DNA of 61,801 nucleotides from Acholeplasmatales bacterium (GCA_017454375.1 JAFTDB010000003.1:1-61801); one strand, 5' to 3'; positions 26,144 to 36,447 are shown, numbered from the stretch's first letter. A program made the numbers and translations. The notes: generated by a model from the letters alone, not told the origin.

Positions 26144-29100
26144 ATGAATAGATATTATTTTTCACCAACCTTTGGAGTTGGTATATTACTTGAAGAAGTA
26201 AATAGTAAACTTAATATCAAATTTAAAACAGGAATCAAAAACCTTGGTTTAAATGAAGCTATCGAAGTACCACAAGATATTATCGATACAACCATTAATA
26301 AGGATATAGATTCCTTCTTTAATTATGAAACAGTTCGTCGTGCTACTGAATATATTAATCATATTCCTAACTATTACATAATGGGTAAAAGCCTAAAGGG
26401 TATTGTATATGGAACATCGCCATACACATCAACAATCACGTTCTCCAAATCAGGCATTAATGCCTCTTGTACATGCCCTGTAGGAAAGGATTGTAAGCAC
26501 GCCTACGCTCTACTTAAAACCTTCTCAAATGATCTAGAGCTAATTAGTGATGATATACAAATAGTAGAAAATAGTAGTGATAATAACATTTTCTTTATGT
26601 TACGCTCATATCAGCGTAGTAAGAAGATGCTAGATAGATTCAATATCTCAAAAGAGATTGTTGATATTATGAAGAAATCACCAGATAATAATCTAGTTGA
26701 AATGCTTGATGAAATTGATAATATGAGAACTAGAGAAACATCATTCTTATCAGTTAAAAGAACAGTTCTATTTAATGATGATTTAGTATCTAGAATATTA
26801 GATTTAAAGTCTAGATTTAACACTAATAAATTTGTTAAGGATCTACTAAATGATCGTAACACAGTTAAGTATTACTTACAGGCAAACAATTATTCAATGA
26901 ATGGTGATTTATTAATTGAATACCATTATTATAAACAGAATTATAAGGACCTAATAATTGGTATATTATCAAGGCCTTTATTCAACCCAGAATTTGGTGA
27001 AATAATCAGTGACGCAATTGATAAAGTATTCATTGATGATGATATTGAAAATATATTTAAATCATATATTCACAATAATTATCGTGCTGATAACGATATC
27101 GTTTCTAAGATAATTTGTAAAACTAAAAAAATGGCTTATTTATCCTTATTATCTCGAGGGTACGAATTAAAGCTTCCATCAAATATTATCAGTGAAATAC
27201 CATCAAACGATGTTGTAAAATACATTAATTATTTCAATATTGATTATAAATTATTAGAATATATTAATAATTATTTACCACTATTTATTAAAAACAATTT
27301 CAATGGTCTAATTGATATTATTTTAGATAGTTATAAAGATTATCAAACTGAGGTAAATAGAATATTAGAAATCATGCCTCACTCACGATATTTACGTGAA
27401 TATTTAGAGGGTACAATTGATTATTTAAACATCGATAAATATGAATTCTTTTATATCTTTAATCCAACCTACAAGGCAATCAACAATTCAGCACTTAAGG
27501 ATATAGAATACAATGTCTTTTTGGGTAGTCATAATGTTATAAATTTCGTCGTTAGAAATGGTAATATTAGTTATTATAATTTAAATAATTTAACTAAATC
27601 TGAATTCGAAGAATTTGCTAGTTATATATATGAAGAATTATTAAAATCTTTTGAATATAAATTATTCATTGATTCATATAATAAAGAAGTGAGAAGTGTA
27701 TATCAAGAAAAGAGATCAAATGAGATTAATAGAATCATTGATAAATACACTCCTAATGTAATTACAAATAGAGACAAAGCTAGAATTGAAATAAGCTTAA
27801 ATATTAATTCTTATCGTAATAACGTATCAATAGAGATGCGTGTTGGTATTGATAAATTATATGTTGTTAAAAACATTGAAGCATTCTTATATTATGTTAC
27901 AACTAGTCAAAACATTTCTTATGGTAAAGGATTAACTCTAAATCATAATATCAACAATTTTGATGAATCTTCTCAAAATAAAATTAGATTCTTATTATGC
28001 CTAGGTGACTCAACTTTTAACAAAAAAGATTATAAGGAATATGGCATAACTGATTATGCAGCTAATGAACTAATTAGACTTCATAAGAATGAATATTTAA
28101 TTATCAATGATAAGAAATATTTTGTTAGACTTGAAGAGAGAAAAAATGAATATTATATCGATAACAAATATAAGATTCGTTCATCACTTACATTTGAATC
28201 TATTCAAATAGGAGAAGTAAATTATATATATTCTGAAAATGATAATTTAGATATATTAAAAACTATATCTGATCCTCATTATGATTTGATTATGCAGAGC
28301 CTTAAGGGAATGGATATATCATATTCAATTGATAAATTTAAAGAGGATGTATTTTATAAATATCAAAATCTAATCAAAATAGATAATCAGATTTCTGATA
28401 AGTTTATCATCAATGATGTAAGAATTGATGCCTATTTTGATTATGATGATAAGGTAATCACCTTAAATAGCTACCTATATAAAAATGATGAGTTAATTGA
28501 TCAAAGTAAGCTTGATAAAAATGATAAGGTAAAAGTAATGAATTTCATATCATACATTACCAGCATGGGATTCCATGATAATGTAATTGATGATGAAAAT
28601 TATATTTACTTATTCTTAACTATGGACTTCTCCGATTTAAAGAGTCTATGTAATGTATATTTATCTGAATCAATTAAGAAGAAAAATGTTATTAAATTAA
28701 ATCCACCTACAATTAGAGTAAGATATCAAAATAACATTATGGATGTCTTCACTGAGGAGTCTGATTATTCAGATGAAGAATTATATAAGATACTAAAGGC
28801 TATTAGTAAGAAGAAAAAATATATTCTTCTTGATAATGATAGAATCATTGATATTAGTGGTAAGGATGGTGAAGACTTCATCTCATCAGTGGATGAACTA
28901 ATTGGATCTTATGAAGATTTATCATCACCTCATCAGATTCCATTCTATCAGGCTATTAAAGCATTTTCTCATCAAAATAATACAACAATAGATGAATATC
29001 TAATCAGCATGTATTATGAGCTAACAAGCTTTAAAAAAGCTAAATATCCAATTCCAGAAATCAATGGTGAATTAAGAAAATATCAGAAGGAAGGATATTA

Positions 29101-30421
29101 TTTCTTAAAGATATTATCTAAATATGGACTAGGTGGAATACTAGCTGATGATATGGGTCTTGGTAAAACATTAGAGATTATCACACTTATATTATCAGAT
29201 AACGCTAATGCCCCTAGCTTAATAGTTTGTCCAAAGAGCTTGATGTTTAACTGGATGATGGAATTTGAGAAATTTACAACTGGTATGAATGTTGTGATAG
29301 TTGCAGGAGACCAAAAGGTTAGACATAGAATCATCAATGGAATTGACAATGAAGAAAAGACTATTTATATTACAGCCTATGATTCACTAAGAAATGATAT
29401 TGAGCTATATGATGATAAGATATTTAATTATCTAATTTTAGATGAGGCACAATTCATTAAAAATGTTGCCGCAACTAAATCAAAGAGTGTTAAAAAGCTA
29501 ATGGCAGCTCACCGTTTCGCATTAACTGGGACACCAATTGAAAATAACATTCTTGATTTATGGAGTATCTTTGATTTTATAATGCCAGGTTATTTAGATA
29601 ATCTTAATAACTTTAGAGTTAAATATTCAGCATCACCTGAATATGAAGATTTAATATCTAAAAAGATTAAATTATTTATTCTAAGGAGAACTAAAAAGGA
29701 AGTCTTAACTGACCTACCTGAAAAATATGAACGTATTGTTTCTTGTGAGATGACTCCAAAGCAACTTATGCTATATGAGGCATATAAGCTTCAGGCTAGA
29801 AAGGCTATGGAGGAAGAGGAAAGCACTATGGCTGTTATGCCATATCTTATGAGACTACGCCAAATCTGTGTGGATCCTAATACATTTGTTGAAAACTATG
29901 ATGGAGAATCTGCCAAGATGGAGGAGCTTAAGAGAATATTAGATGATTACATTTTAAACGATCATAAGCTATTAATATTTTCAAGCTTTGTTAAAGCCTT
30001 AGAAATAGTTGAAGAAATATTAAAGGAGCGTAGCATAAGCTACTTAGTCTTAACTGGTGAAACTAAAATTGATGATAGAATGGAATCTGTAAGAAGATTC
30101 AATTCTGATAAAACAATCAAGGTATTCTTGATATCACTTAAGGCTGGTGGTACTGGATTAAATCTAGTTGGTGCCGACACTGTAGTCCACCTAGATCCGT
30201 GGTGGAATGTAGCCGCAATGGATCAGGCTAGTGATAGAGCACATCGTATTGGTCAACAAAGAAATGTTGAGGTAATCAAGCTTGTATGTGAAGATTCAAT
30301 CGAACAAAGAGTAATTGAGCTTCAAAACATCAAGAAGGATTTAATCGATAAGATGATTAGTAAGGATGATAGTAGTATTACAAATTTTGATTTGAAGGAT
30401 TTAGGGTACATATTGAAATGA
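26144..30421 (+). CDS. SWIM zinc-finger SNF2/Rad54-like ATPase
   Basis: 1425 aa. The SWIM motif C109-x-C111 ... C117-x-H119 (CTCPVGKDCKH) lies near the N-terminus. The long middle (about 120-950) matches no domain I know. The C-terminal ~430 residues are a SNF2 motor: Walker A DDMGLGKT near 1003, DEAQ near 1098, GTPIENN, and the helicase C domain SLKAGGTGLNLVGAD ... SDRAHRIGQ. Such proteins remodel nucleic acid-protein complexes; bacterial targets are unknown. AAGGAAA lies upstream. The stop overlaps the next small gene by 4 bases. Confidence 0.9.
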   Translation: MNRYYFSPTFGVGILLEEVNSKLNIKFKTGIKNLGLNEAIEVPQDIIDTTINKDIDSFFNYETVRRATEYINHIPNYYIMGKSLKGIVYGTSPYTSTITFSKSGINASCTCPVGKDCKHAYALLKTFSNDLELISDDIQIVENSSDNNIFFMLRSYQRSKKMLDRFNISKEIVDIMKKSPDNNLVEMLDEIDNMRTRETSFLSVKRTVLFNDDLVSRILDLKSRFNTNKFVKDLLNDRNTVKYYLQANNYSMNGDLLIEYHYYKQNYKDLIIGILSRPLFNPEFGEIISDAIDKVFIDDDIENIFKSYIHNNYRADNDIVSKIICKTKKMAYLSLLSRGYELKLPSNIISEIPSNDVVKYINYFNIDYKLLEYINNYLPLFIKNNFNGLIDIILDSYKDYQTEVNRILEIMPHSRYLREYLEGTIDYLNIDKYEFFYIFNPTYKAINNSALKDIEYNVFLGSHNVINFVVRNGNISYYNLNNLTKSEFEEFASYIYEELLKSFEYKLFIDSYNKEVRSVYQEKRSNEINRIIDKYTPNVITNRDKARIEISLNINSYRNNVSIEMRVGIDKLYVVKNIEAFLYYVTTSQNISYGKGLTLNHNINNFDESSQNKIRFLLCLGDSTFNKKDYKEYGITDYAANELIRLHKNEYLIINDKKYFVRLEERKNEYYIDNKYKIRSSLTFESIQIGEVNYIYSENDNLDILKTISDPHYDLIMQSLKGMDISYSIDKFKEDVFYKYQNLIKIDNQISDKFIINDVRIDAYFDYDDKVITLNSYLYKNDELIDQSKLDKNDKVKVMNFISYITSMGFHDNVIDDENYIYLFLTMDFSDLKSLCNVYLSESIKKKNVIKLNPPTIRVRYQNNIMDVFTEESDYSDEELYKILKAISKKKKYILLDNDRIIDISGKDGEDFISSVDELIGSYEDLSSPHQIPFYQAIKAFSHQNNTTIDEYLISMYYELTSFKKAKYPIPEINGELRKYQKEGYYFLKILSKYGLGGILADDMGLGKTLEIITLILSDNANAPSLIVCPKSLMFNWMMEFEKFTTGMNVVIVAGDQKVRHRIINGIDNEEKTIYITAYDSLRNDIELYDDKIFNYLILDEAQFIKNVAATKSKSVKKLMAAHRFALTGTPIENNILDLWSIFDFIMPGYLDNLNNFRVKYSASPEYEDLISKKIKLFILRRTKKEVLTDLPEKYERIVSCEMTPKQLMLYEAYKLQARKAMEEEESTMAVMPYLMRLRQICVDPNTFVENYDGESAKMEELKRILDDYILNDHKLLIFSSFVKALEIVEEILKERSISYLVLTGETKIDDRMESVRRFNSDKTIKVFLISLKAGGTGLNLVGADTVVHLDPWWNVAAMDQASDRAHRIGQQRNVEVIKLVCEDSIEQRVIELQNIKKDLIDKMISKDDSSITNFDLKDLGYILK

Positions 30422-30798
30422 TAGGATTAGAAGAATATAACACTAAGCTTAATAAGCTTGGTGAATTAAATACTAGAATAACTAAAAGCTTAGGATTAGA
30501 GCATTACTTATCAACATTTTCAGCAAATATGCTAGAAATCATGAAACAGTTTTTAAAGTTTGTTGAGGTTTTTGATAATGATGAAAAGTTCTTATCAATG
30601 CTGAATGAAACTATCGATAAGGAAATAGAATTTTTAGATTTTGATCCTGAGGTATTCAATGAAAAGAGTATCTTTAAAAAGAGAAAAAAGCTAAAAGCAC
30701 TTTACGCCTACAATCTGGCAAACATCACTTCAATTCAAGAAGAAGTAGATAAAATTAATGATTATATCGATAACAAAATACAAACCAAAATGAGATAG
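30418..30798 (+). CDS. Small helical partner of the SNF2 protein, unknown
   Basis: 126 aa, predicted mostly alpha-helical and charged, no membrane segment. I do not recognise it. The ATG overlaps the SNF2 stop (ATGA), so it is made from the same message and may bind or regulate the ATPase. A terminator follows immediately. Confidence 0.7.
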   Translation: MIGLEEYNTKLNKLGELNTRITKSLGLEHYLSTFSANMLEIMKQFLKFVEVFDNDEKFLSMLNETIDKEIEFLDFDPEVFNEKSIFKKRKKLKALYAYNLANITSIQEEVDKINDYIDNKIQTKMR

Positions 30799-30827
30799 AG
30801 ACTATTATGTCTCTATTTTATTTTTAG
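30796..30827 (+). terminator. Terminator of the SNF2 operon
   Basis: TAGAGAC, TATTAT, GTCTCTA, T-rich tail; the stem includes the stop codon. Confidence 0.7.
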
Positions 30828-30840
30828 GCATTTTTAGGCA
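30821..30840. repeat. Tandem 10-bp repeat upstream of the hydrogenase gene
   Basis: TTTTTAGGCA is present twice back to back, 28 bases upstream of the hydrogenase -35 box. It may be an activator or repressor site; a similar TTTTTAGGCAAAA is found on the minus strand near 48.07 kb. Confidence 0.5.
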
Positions 30841-30867
30841 AAAATAGCACAAAGTACTATAAATAAT

Positions 30868-30896
30868 TTGTATAAATTATTTAAATATGGTAAAAT
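30868..30896 (+). promoter_or_regulatory. Hydrogenase promoter
   Basis: TTGTAT and TAAAAT with a 17-base spacer, 28 bases upstream of the ATG at 30924. Confidence 0.55.
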
Positions 30897-30923
30897 TAAT
30901 GGTAACTTTGGAGGACGAAAATT

Positions 30924-32420
30924 ATGTTAGATCAATACGCCCTAATAAATAAAATTAGAAGAAGAGTTTTTGAAGAGGTTGCTAAACTAGCGTATAGTGG
31001 CGACTTTCAAAAAATTGAAGAATTACCATATACAATTTGTGAGGAATCTGTAGGTAGATCATCTATATTCTTGGAGAGAGCTATCGTTAGTGAAAGAATT
31101 AGACTAGCGATTGGTCTTCCTGTTAGAAATGTAAATGAGCATAAGCCTATTTCATATGGAATCGAGGATGCCATAAAAACTGAAAGATTTTATGAAGCAC
31201 CACTTGTTAACATTATTGATTTCGCATGTAATGCATGCCCTATGGAATCATATTATGTTACAAGCGCATGTGAAGGCTGTTTAGCTAACCCTTGTGCTAA
31301 TGTATGTCCAAAGGGAGCTATCAAGCTTGTTAATGGTAAATCTGTAATCAATCAGGATTTATGTATTCACTGTGGTAAATGTCAAAGTGCCTGCCCATAT
31401 GGTGCCATCATTCATAGAGAGCGTCCATGTGCTAAGGTATGTGGAATGCACGCAATTGAAAGCAATGCTGAGGGTAAGGCAGTTATCAACTATGATAAGT
31501 GTGTATCATGCGGTATGTGTATGGTACATTGTCCGTTTGGTGCAATCGCTGATAAGTCACAAATATTCCAAGTAATTCAAGCCCTAAAGGCTGATACAAA
31601 GGTTTACGCTATCGTAGCCCCTGCTTTCGTATCACAATTCGGTCCAAAGGTAAATCTAAAGACTTTAGATGATGCGATGGAAAAGCTAGGCTTTGATGGA
31701 GTATATGAGGTATCAATTGGTGCCGATATTTGTACAATCAGTGAAGCAAAGGATTTCTTAGAGAATGTTCCTGAGAAATTAAAATTCCTAGCAACAAGCT
31801 GTTGCCCAGCCTGGTCAAAGATGGCTAAGATGGAATTCCCTGAATTTAGAGAAAACATCTCAATGGCTATGACACCAATGGTTTATACAGCTAGACTTGT
31901 TAAGAAGCAACATCCAGATGCTAAGGTCGTATTCATTGGACCATGCTCAGCTAAGAAGCTTGAGGCATCTCGTAAGAGTGTTAGAAGTGATGTTGATTTC
32001 GTATTAACATTTGAAGAATTAAATGGTATGTTCCTTGCTAAAGAGGTTAACCTTAATGCACTTAAGGAACGTGAGCTTAAAAATGAAACTACAGCCGATG
32101 GTCGTGGCTTCGCTGTAATGGGTGGTGTTGCCCAAGCAGTTGTTAATTCAGCATCAAAGATTGCTCCTGATAGACCAATCCCAGTTTATGCTGCTCAAGG
32201 CTTAGACAATTGCCGTGCAATGCTAAATCTTGCTAAGCTAGGTAAATATGATGGTTTCCTACTTGAGGGTATGGCTTGTCCAATGGGCTGTGTTAGTGGT
32301 GCTGGTACAATCGCTGCCGCAACTAAGGCTAAGGCAATGGTTGGTATGAGTCAAAAGGAAACACCAAAGAAACTTGCTATTGAATCTGAATATGCAGATT
32401 TAATTGATAAACTTGATTAA
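30924..32420 (+). CDS. Monomeric [FeFe] hydrogenase, group B type
   Basis: 498 aa. The N-terminal part holds Cys-rich ferredoxin clusters (CxxCxxxCxxxCP sets at about 105-215). The H-cluster domain has L1 TSCCPAW (291-297), L2 GPCSAKK with Cys341, and L3 EGMACPMGC with Cys452 and Cys456, so every cluster ligand is present. The domain order fits the stand-alone group B enzymes of anaerobes, linked to ferredoxin; direction of reaction in vivo is uncertain. The hydG/E/F maturases are not in this window. GGAGG precedes the ATG. Confidence 0.92.
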   Translation: MLDQYALINKIRRRVFEEVAKLAYSGDFQKIEELPYTICEESVGRSSIFLERAIVSERIRLAIGLPVRNVNEHKPISYGIEDAIKTERFYEAPLVNIIDFACNACPMESYYVTSACEGCLANPCANVCPKGAIKLVNGKSVINQDLCIHCGKCQSACPYGAIIHRERPCAKVCGMHAIESNAEGKAVINYDKCVSCGMCMVHCPFGAIADKSQIFQVIQALKADTKVYAIVAPAFVSQFGPKVNLKTLDDAMEKLGFDGVYEVSIGADICTISEAKDFLENVPEKLKFLATSCCPAWSKMAKMEFPEFRENISMAMTPMVYTARLVKKQHPDAKVVFIGPCSAKKLEASRKSVRSDVDFVLTFEELNGMFLAKEVNLNALKERELKNETTADGRGFAVMGGVAQAVVNSASKIAPDRPIPVYAAQGLDNCRAMLNLAKLGKYDGFLLEGMACPMGCVSGAGTIAAATKAKAMVGMSQKETPKKLAIESEYADLIDKLD

Positions 32421-32445
32421 TAATATTGAAAAGGGGTAAAAAAAT

Positions 32446-32871
32446 ATGTTATTTGAAGATATCAAAAATGCTAATATCCAAGCTTTAAAGGATCATGATA
32501 AGCAAGCAAGAGAAATATTATCATTATTATTTGGAAAATTAAAAAATGATAGTATCGATAAAGGCTTACATGGAACTGAGCTTCCTGATGGAGATGTTCT
32601 AAGAATTATTCAAAAGACAATCAAAGAGCTTGAAGAGGAAGCAGAATCATTTAAGAAGGCTAATAGAGAAGAAAAGGTTACTGAGCTTTTATGGCAAAGA
32701 GATCTACTTTCTAAATATCTTCCTAAGATGATGAGTGAGGATGAAATCAGAGCTGAAATCGAAAAGCTAGAGGATAAGAAAATTCCTTCAGTTATGAAGC
32801 ATTTCAAAGCTAATTTCAATGGCTTATGTGATATGGGCCTAGTTAGTAAGATAGCAAAGGAGTATCAATAA
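32446..32871 (+). CDS. GatB/YqeY domain protein
   Basis: 141 aa, the normal size for stand-alone YqeY. The segments IKNANIQALKDHDKQAREILSLL, VLRIIQKTIKELEEEAE and LSKYLPKMMSEDEI are typical. The fold matches the tail of GatB that contacts tRNA; its role alone is not settled. AAAGGGG precedes the ATG, and its stop shares one base with the next start (TAATG). Confidence 0.88.
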   Translation: MLFEDIKNANIQALKDHDKQAREILSLLFGKLKNDSIDKGLHGTELPDGDVLRIIQKTIKELEEEAESFKKANREEKVTELLWQRDLLSKYLPKMMSEDEIRAEIEKLEDKKIPSVMKHFKANFNGLCDMGLVSKIAKEYQ

Positions 32872-33746
32872 TGGACAAAATAACTATTACTGCCTCTGAC
32901 GGATTAGTTTTACATGGATTATATGCTGATAATAAAGATCCAAAGGCATTAATCCAAATTATGCACGGTATGGCTGAGCATAAGGAAAGATATGAAAAGC
33001 TAATCGATAAATTAAATGAAGAAGGATACGCTGTATTAATTACAGATATGCGTGGTCATGGTGAAAGTGTTAATGAAGAATTCTCACTTGGCCATTGTGG
33101 AACTAAAGAACAATTAGTTGCTGATCAATACGAGCTAACTAAATTCTTAAAGGAAAAGCATCCTGGTAAGGATTTATATATCTTCGCTCACTCAATGGGT
33201 ACATTAACTTGTAGAGAATATTTAAAAACTCATGATGATGAGGTTAAAAAGGTAATTTTATCAGGTACAGTTAACTATAAACCAGGCTGTGGCTTAGGTG
33301 TTAGCCTAGCTAAGAGAAGAAAGAATAAAAATCCAAAAGGTTATTCTAAATTATTATTCGCAATGTCTAATAATTTCTCTACTAAGGTAGACTTCTCTTG
33401 GCTATCAACAAATAAAGAGAACGTTAAGAATTATGAGGCTGATCCACTATGTGGCTTTGAGTTCACTAATTTATCTAACTTTACTTTATTCTCTTTGACT
33501 AAGAATTTACATGATTTAAAATCATATAATGCTAAGAATAAAGATTTAAAGATATTATCAATTTCAGGAGAGCTTGATAGAACTACTGGTGGTAAGAAGG
33601 GCTTAAAGGATACTGTTAAGACTTTAAACAAAGTAGGATATCAAAATGTTAGTGTTAAGGAATACCCTAACATGAAGCATGAAATCCTAATGGAAAATGA
33701 TAATGATATGGTATTTGAAGATATAATTAATTTCTTTGGAGAATAA
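32871..33746 (+). CDS. Alpha/beta hydrolase, lysophospholipase-like
   Basis: 291 aa. Oxyanion region IMHGMAEHKERYEKL, DMRGHGES, nucleophile elbow FAHSMGT (Ser near 109), Asp in SISGELDRTTGG and catalytic His in NMKHEIL are all present. This is the serine aminopeptidase/monoacylglycerol lipase branch (PF12146). It probably cleaves a lipid or other ester in the cytoplasm. It overlaps the YqeY stop and is followed by a Nudix gene. Confidence 0.9.
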   Translation: MDKITITASDGLVLHGLYADNKDPKALIQIMHGMAEHKERYEKLIDKLNEEGYAVLITDMRGHGESVNEEFSLGHCGTKEQLVADQYELTKFLKEKHPGKDLYIFAHSMGTLTCREYLKTHDDEVKKVILSGTVNYKPGCGLGVSLAKRRKNKNPKGYSKLLFAMSNNFSTKVDFSWLSTNKENVKNYEADPLCGFEFTNLSNFTLFSLTKNLHDLKSYNAKNKDLKILSISGELDRTTGGKKGLKDTVKTLNKVGYQNVSVKEYPNMKHEILMENDNDMVFEDIINFFGE

Positions 33747-33748
33747 AA

Positions 33749-34228
33749 ATGTTTTGTGAATTTTGTGGTACTAAGCTTGAAAAGAAGGAATTACTAAATG
33801 AAGGGATGATTCCGTATTGTCCTAATTGTAAGGAATATAGATTCCCTAAATTCAGTGTTGGTATGTTAGCAATAATATTATCACCTGATCAGAGTGAAGT
33901 ATTACTTATTAAGCAATATGATACTAGCTTTTATAGACTTGTAGCAGGATATACAAACAAAGGAGAATCTCTAGAAGAAACTCTTATAAGAGAGGTTAAG
34001 GAAGAGGTATCACTAGATTTAGTATCCTACAAACCTCTAACAAGCTCATATTGGGAGAAGAGTAATACATTACTTGAATGCTTCGTGGCTGTAGCCAAGA
34101 ATAAAGAGGTAGTACCAAATTACGAAGTTCAAGAATATAAATGGTTTAAATTAGCTGATGCCTACAACGCTTTAGATGGGGCTAAACTAGCTTATAAATT
34201 TTTTGATTATTTTATGAAAAATAATTAA
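33749..34228 (+). CDS. Nudix hydrolase with N-terminal zinc ribbon
   Basis: 159 aa. Two CxxC pairs (CEFCG, CPNC) form a zinc ribbon at residues 3-28. The Nudix box G-x5-E-x7-REVKEEVSLD follows at about 72-95. The layout matches NudC-like enzymes that cleave NAD(H) or decap NAD-RNA, but the specificity motif is not clear by eye. GGAG lies before the ATG, 2 bases after the previous stop. Confidence 0.88.
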   Translation: MFCEFCGTKLEKKELLNEGMIPYCPNCKEYRFPKFSVGMLAIILSPDQSEVLLIKQYDTSFYRLVAGYTNKGESLEETLIREVKEEVSLDLVSYKPLTSSYWEKSNTLLECFVAVAKNKEVVPNYEVQEYKWFKLADAYNALDGAKLAYKFFDYFMKNN

Positions 34229-34248
34229 CAAAGATGGGATGGGATAGG

Positions 34249-36441
34249 ATGGTAAAAGTAAAGAAAGGTCTAGACTTTATTTTAGACTTCTTTGGATTCA
34301 AAAGAAATTCCAAATCGGTAAGAGACTATTTAAACGATGCCAACATACGAAGTAGTGTTTATATGGCATTCATTATTATAGTCTTGGAAATATGGATGAT
34401 TATCCGCCAATTTAGAAAGTACATACTTCCTGCTTGGAGCAATGAAGCTACGTTTGCTAAGCTTGGTGTTACAAATAATTTAGAGCTAATATTCATGTAT
34501 ACATCGCTATACTGGTTATTTATTATGTGTTCAGTAGCGATGATGATATTTGCGATAAATTATCTGAAGAAAAAGCAGTCCAAGAGAGCACTAATAACCA
34601 ACCTAATTGTTGGTGGGCTTTGTGTATTATGGACATTACTGCTAATTAAAGAATCTAAGCCAGCAGATCCAATTGGCTTGACAACACTTATTTTAGTATA
34701 TGTTTCAATGCCTTTCTTTGGTCTGGCTATTATTGCGTATACAATATATAGGTATAAGTATAATAAGAATAATACGGCATTATCAGTAATTTGTATATCA
34801 TTCTTTGCCTTAGTATGCTTATTATTTGGTATTAAGGTAGGCTATTCTGATTTTGCTCACGCTCCTAAATTAAATACTGATGGCACAATCAATATCGAAA
34901 AGATAAAGATGATAACATGCTTCTTAACAATGATTATTTTCGTTGCCTGTCTATTAATTTGGAAGCCATATTTTTCAATTGCTTTACTAACAGCAATATT
35001 CATCATATTTAGATATCTATTAATAAGCTATCCTGATAGAGAATTCTTAGAGGCTGATGAAATCAATTATTATACATTCTTGATTTCCTTAGTAATGATT
35101 TCAATCTCTATTTACCATCAGCGTGTTAATGAGGCTAAGAAGGATGAAAAGCTAATTCATGATGCAGCCTATGACTTATTAACAGAGGTTCATAGTCTTA
35201 ATTATTTAACATTTAACATCACTGAAAATCAAAGAGTAAACCCTGAAGCTTGTAAAGATAAAATGTATCTATTTATCAACCTAACAAACTTTAAAGCAAT
35301 CAATATCCAAAAGGGATTTGATGAAGGTAATAAATTCATAATTCAGCTAGGTAGAGATATCGAAGCTGTATTTGAAGGAGACATTGTATCAAGACAAGCA
35401 GATGATCACTTTGTTGTCTACACTGATGTTAAATATTATCAGGATAAGATTAATATGCTAGATGCGATAATCAAAAAACGTGTTGGTAGCTTATACATCC
35501 AATTAAAAATTGGTGGATATATACCAAAGGATAATGATGATCCAAATCGTTGTATCGATAGAGCTAGATATGCATGTAACCTAATCAGCAATAAATATGG
35601 TGTTAACTTCCTAATGTATGATGATGAAGTTAGACATACACTAGTTAAGAATCAATACATCATCAACCACCTTGATGAAGCAATCGAAAATGACTACATT
35701 CAACCATTCTATCAACCAGTTGTTTGGAGTAAGAATAGAGAGCTATGTGGGGCAGAAGCACTTGCTCGTTGGATTGACCCAGTCTATGGATTCTTAGCTC
35801 CTGCAGAATTTGTTCCAATCCTAGAGGAATCAAGATTGATTCATAAGCTTGATAAATGTATTATTGATAAGGTTTGTAGAAATATGAGAACGGCAATTGA
35901 TGAAGGAAGACCAGTTGTCCCAGTATCAGTTAACTTCTCAAGATTAGACTTCGAGCTAATGAATGTTGATGAGGTATTAAATGAAGCATTAACTAAATAT
36001 AATATCGATAGGCATTATATCCACGTTGAAATAACTGAAAGTGCATTATCTGATGATACTGATTTCTTAAATAAGATAATCGGTAAGCTTAAACAAGAAG
36101 GATATGCAATATGGCTTGATGACTTCGGTTCAGGTTATTCATCACTTAACGTATTAAAGGATTTTATGTTTGATGTTATAAAGATTGATATGAAGTTCTT
36201 ATCAAACTTTGAAAACAATGATAAATCAAGAGATATCCTAGATTGTATTATTCAACTAGCTAATAGACTTGGAATGAAGACTTTAACTGAAGGTGTTGAA
36301 ACTAAAGAAGAAGCAGACTTCCTAGAAGCAATTGGCTGTGGTAGATTACAAGGCTATCTATTTGGTAAGCCATATAAGCTTGATGACTTTGAAGCAATGA
36401 TAAAAGAACAAAAGCTTAAGGTTTCAAAAACAATATTATAA
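34249..36441 (+). CDS. Membrane protein with degenerate GGDEF and intact EAL domain
   Basis: About 730 aa. Eight or so hydrophobic helices fill residues 40-285, then a GGDEF-like domain whose active site reads RQADDHF instead of GGDEF, so it is probably not a cyclase. The EAL domain is complete: EALARW, VSVNFSR, VEITES, LDDFGSGYSS, KIDMKF and TEGVE. This predicts a membrane-bound c-di-GMP phosphodiesterase. ATG 34234 is also in frame, but the GGGAT stretch fits ATG 34249 better. No other c-di-GMP gene is in the window. Confidence 0.9.
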   Translation: MVKVKKGLDFILDFFGFKRNSKSVRDYLNDANIRSSVYMAFIIIVLEIWMIIRQFRKYILPAWSNEATFAKLGVTNNLELIFMYTSLYWLFIMCSVAMMIFAINYLKKKQSKRALITNLIVGGLCVLWTLLLIKESKPADPIGLTTLILVYVSMPFFGLAIIAYTIYRYKYNKNNTALSVICISFFALVCLLFGIKVGYSDFAHAPKLNTDGTINIEKIKMITCFLTMIIFVACLLIWKPYFSIALLTAIFIIFRYLLISYPDREFLEADEINYYTFLISLVMISISIYHQRVNEAKKDEKLIHDAAYDLLTEVHSLNYLTFNITENQRVNPEACKDKMYLFINLTNFKAINIQKGFDEGNKFIIQLGRDIEAVFEGDIVSRQADDHFVVYTDVKYYQDKINMLDAIIKKRVGSLYIQLKIGGYIPKDNDDPNRCIDRARYACNLISNKYGVNFLMYDDEVRHTLVKNQYIINHLDEAIENDYIQPFYQPVVWSKNRELCGAEALARWIDPVYGFLAPAEFVPILEESRLIHKLDKCIIDKVCRNMRTAIDEGRPVVPVSVNFSRLDFELMNVDEVLNEALTKYNIDRHYIHVEITESALSDDTDFLNKIIGKLKQEGYAIWLDDFGSGYSSLNVLKDFMFDVIKIDMKFLSNFENNDKSRDILDCIIQLANRLGMKTLTEGVETKEEADFLEAIGCGRLQGYLFGKPYKLDDFEAMIKEQKLKVSKTIL

Positions 36442-36447
36442 AAAAAT

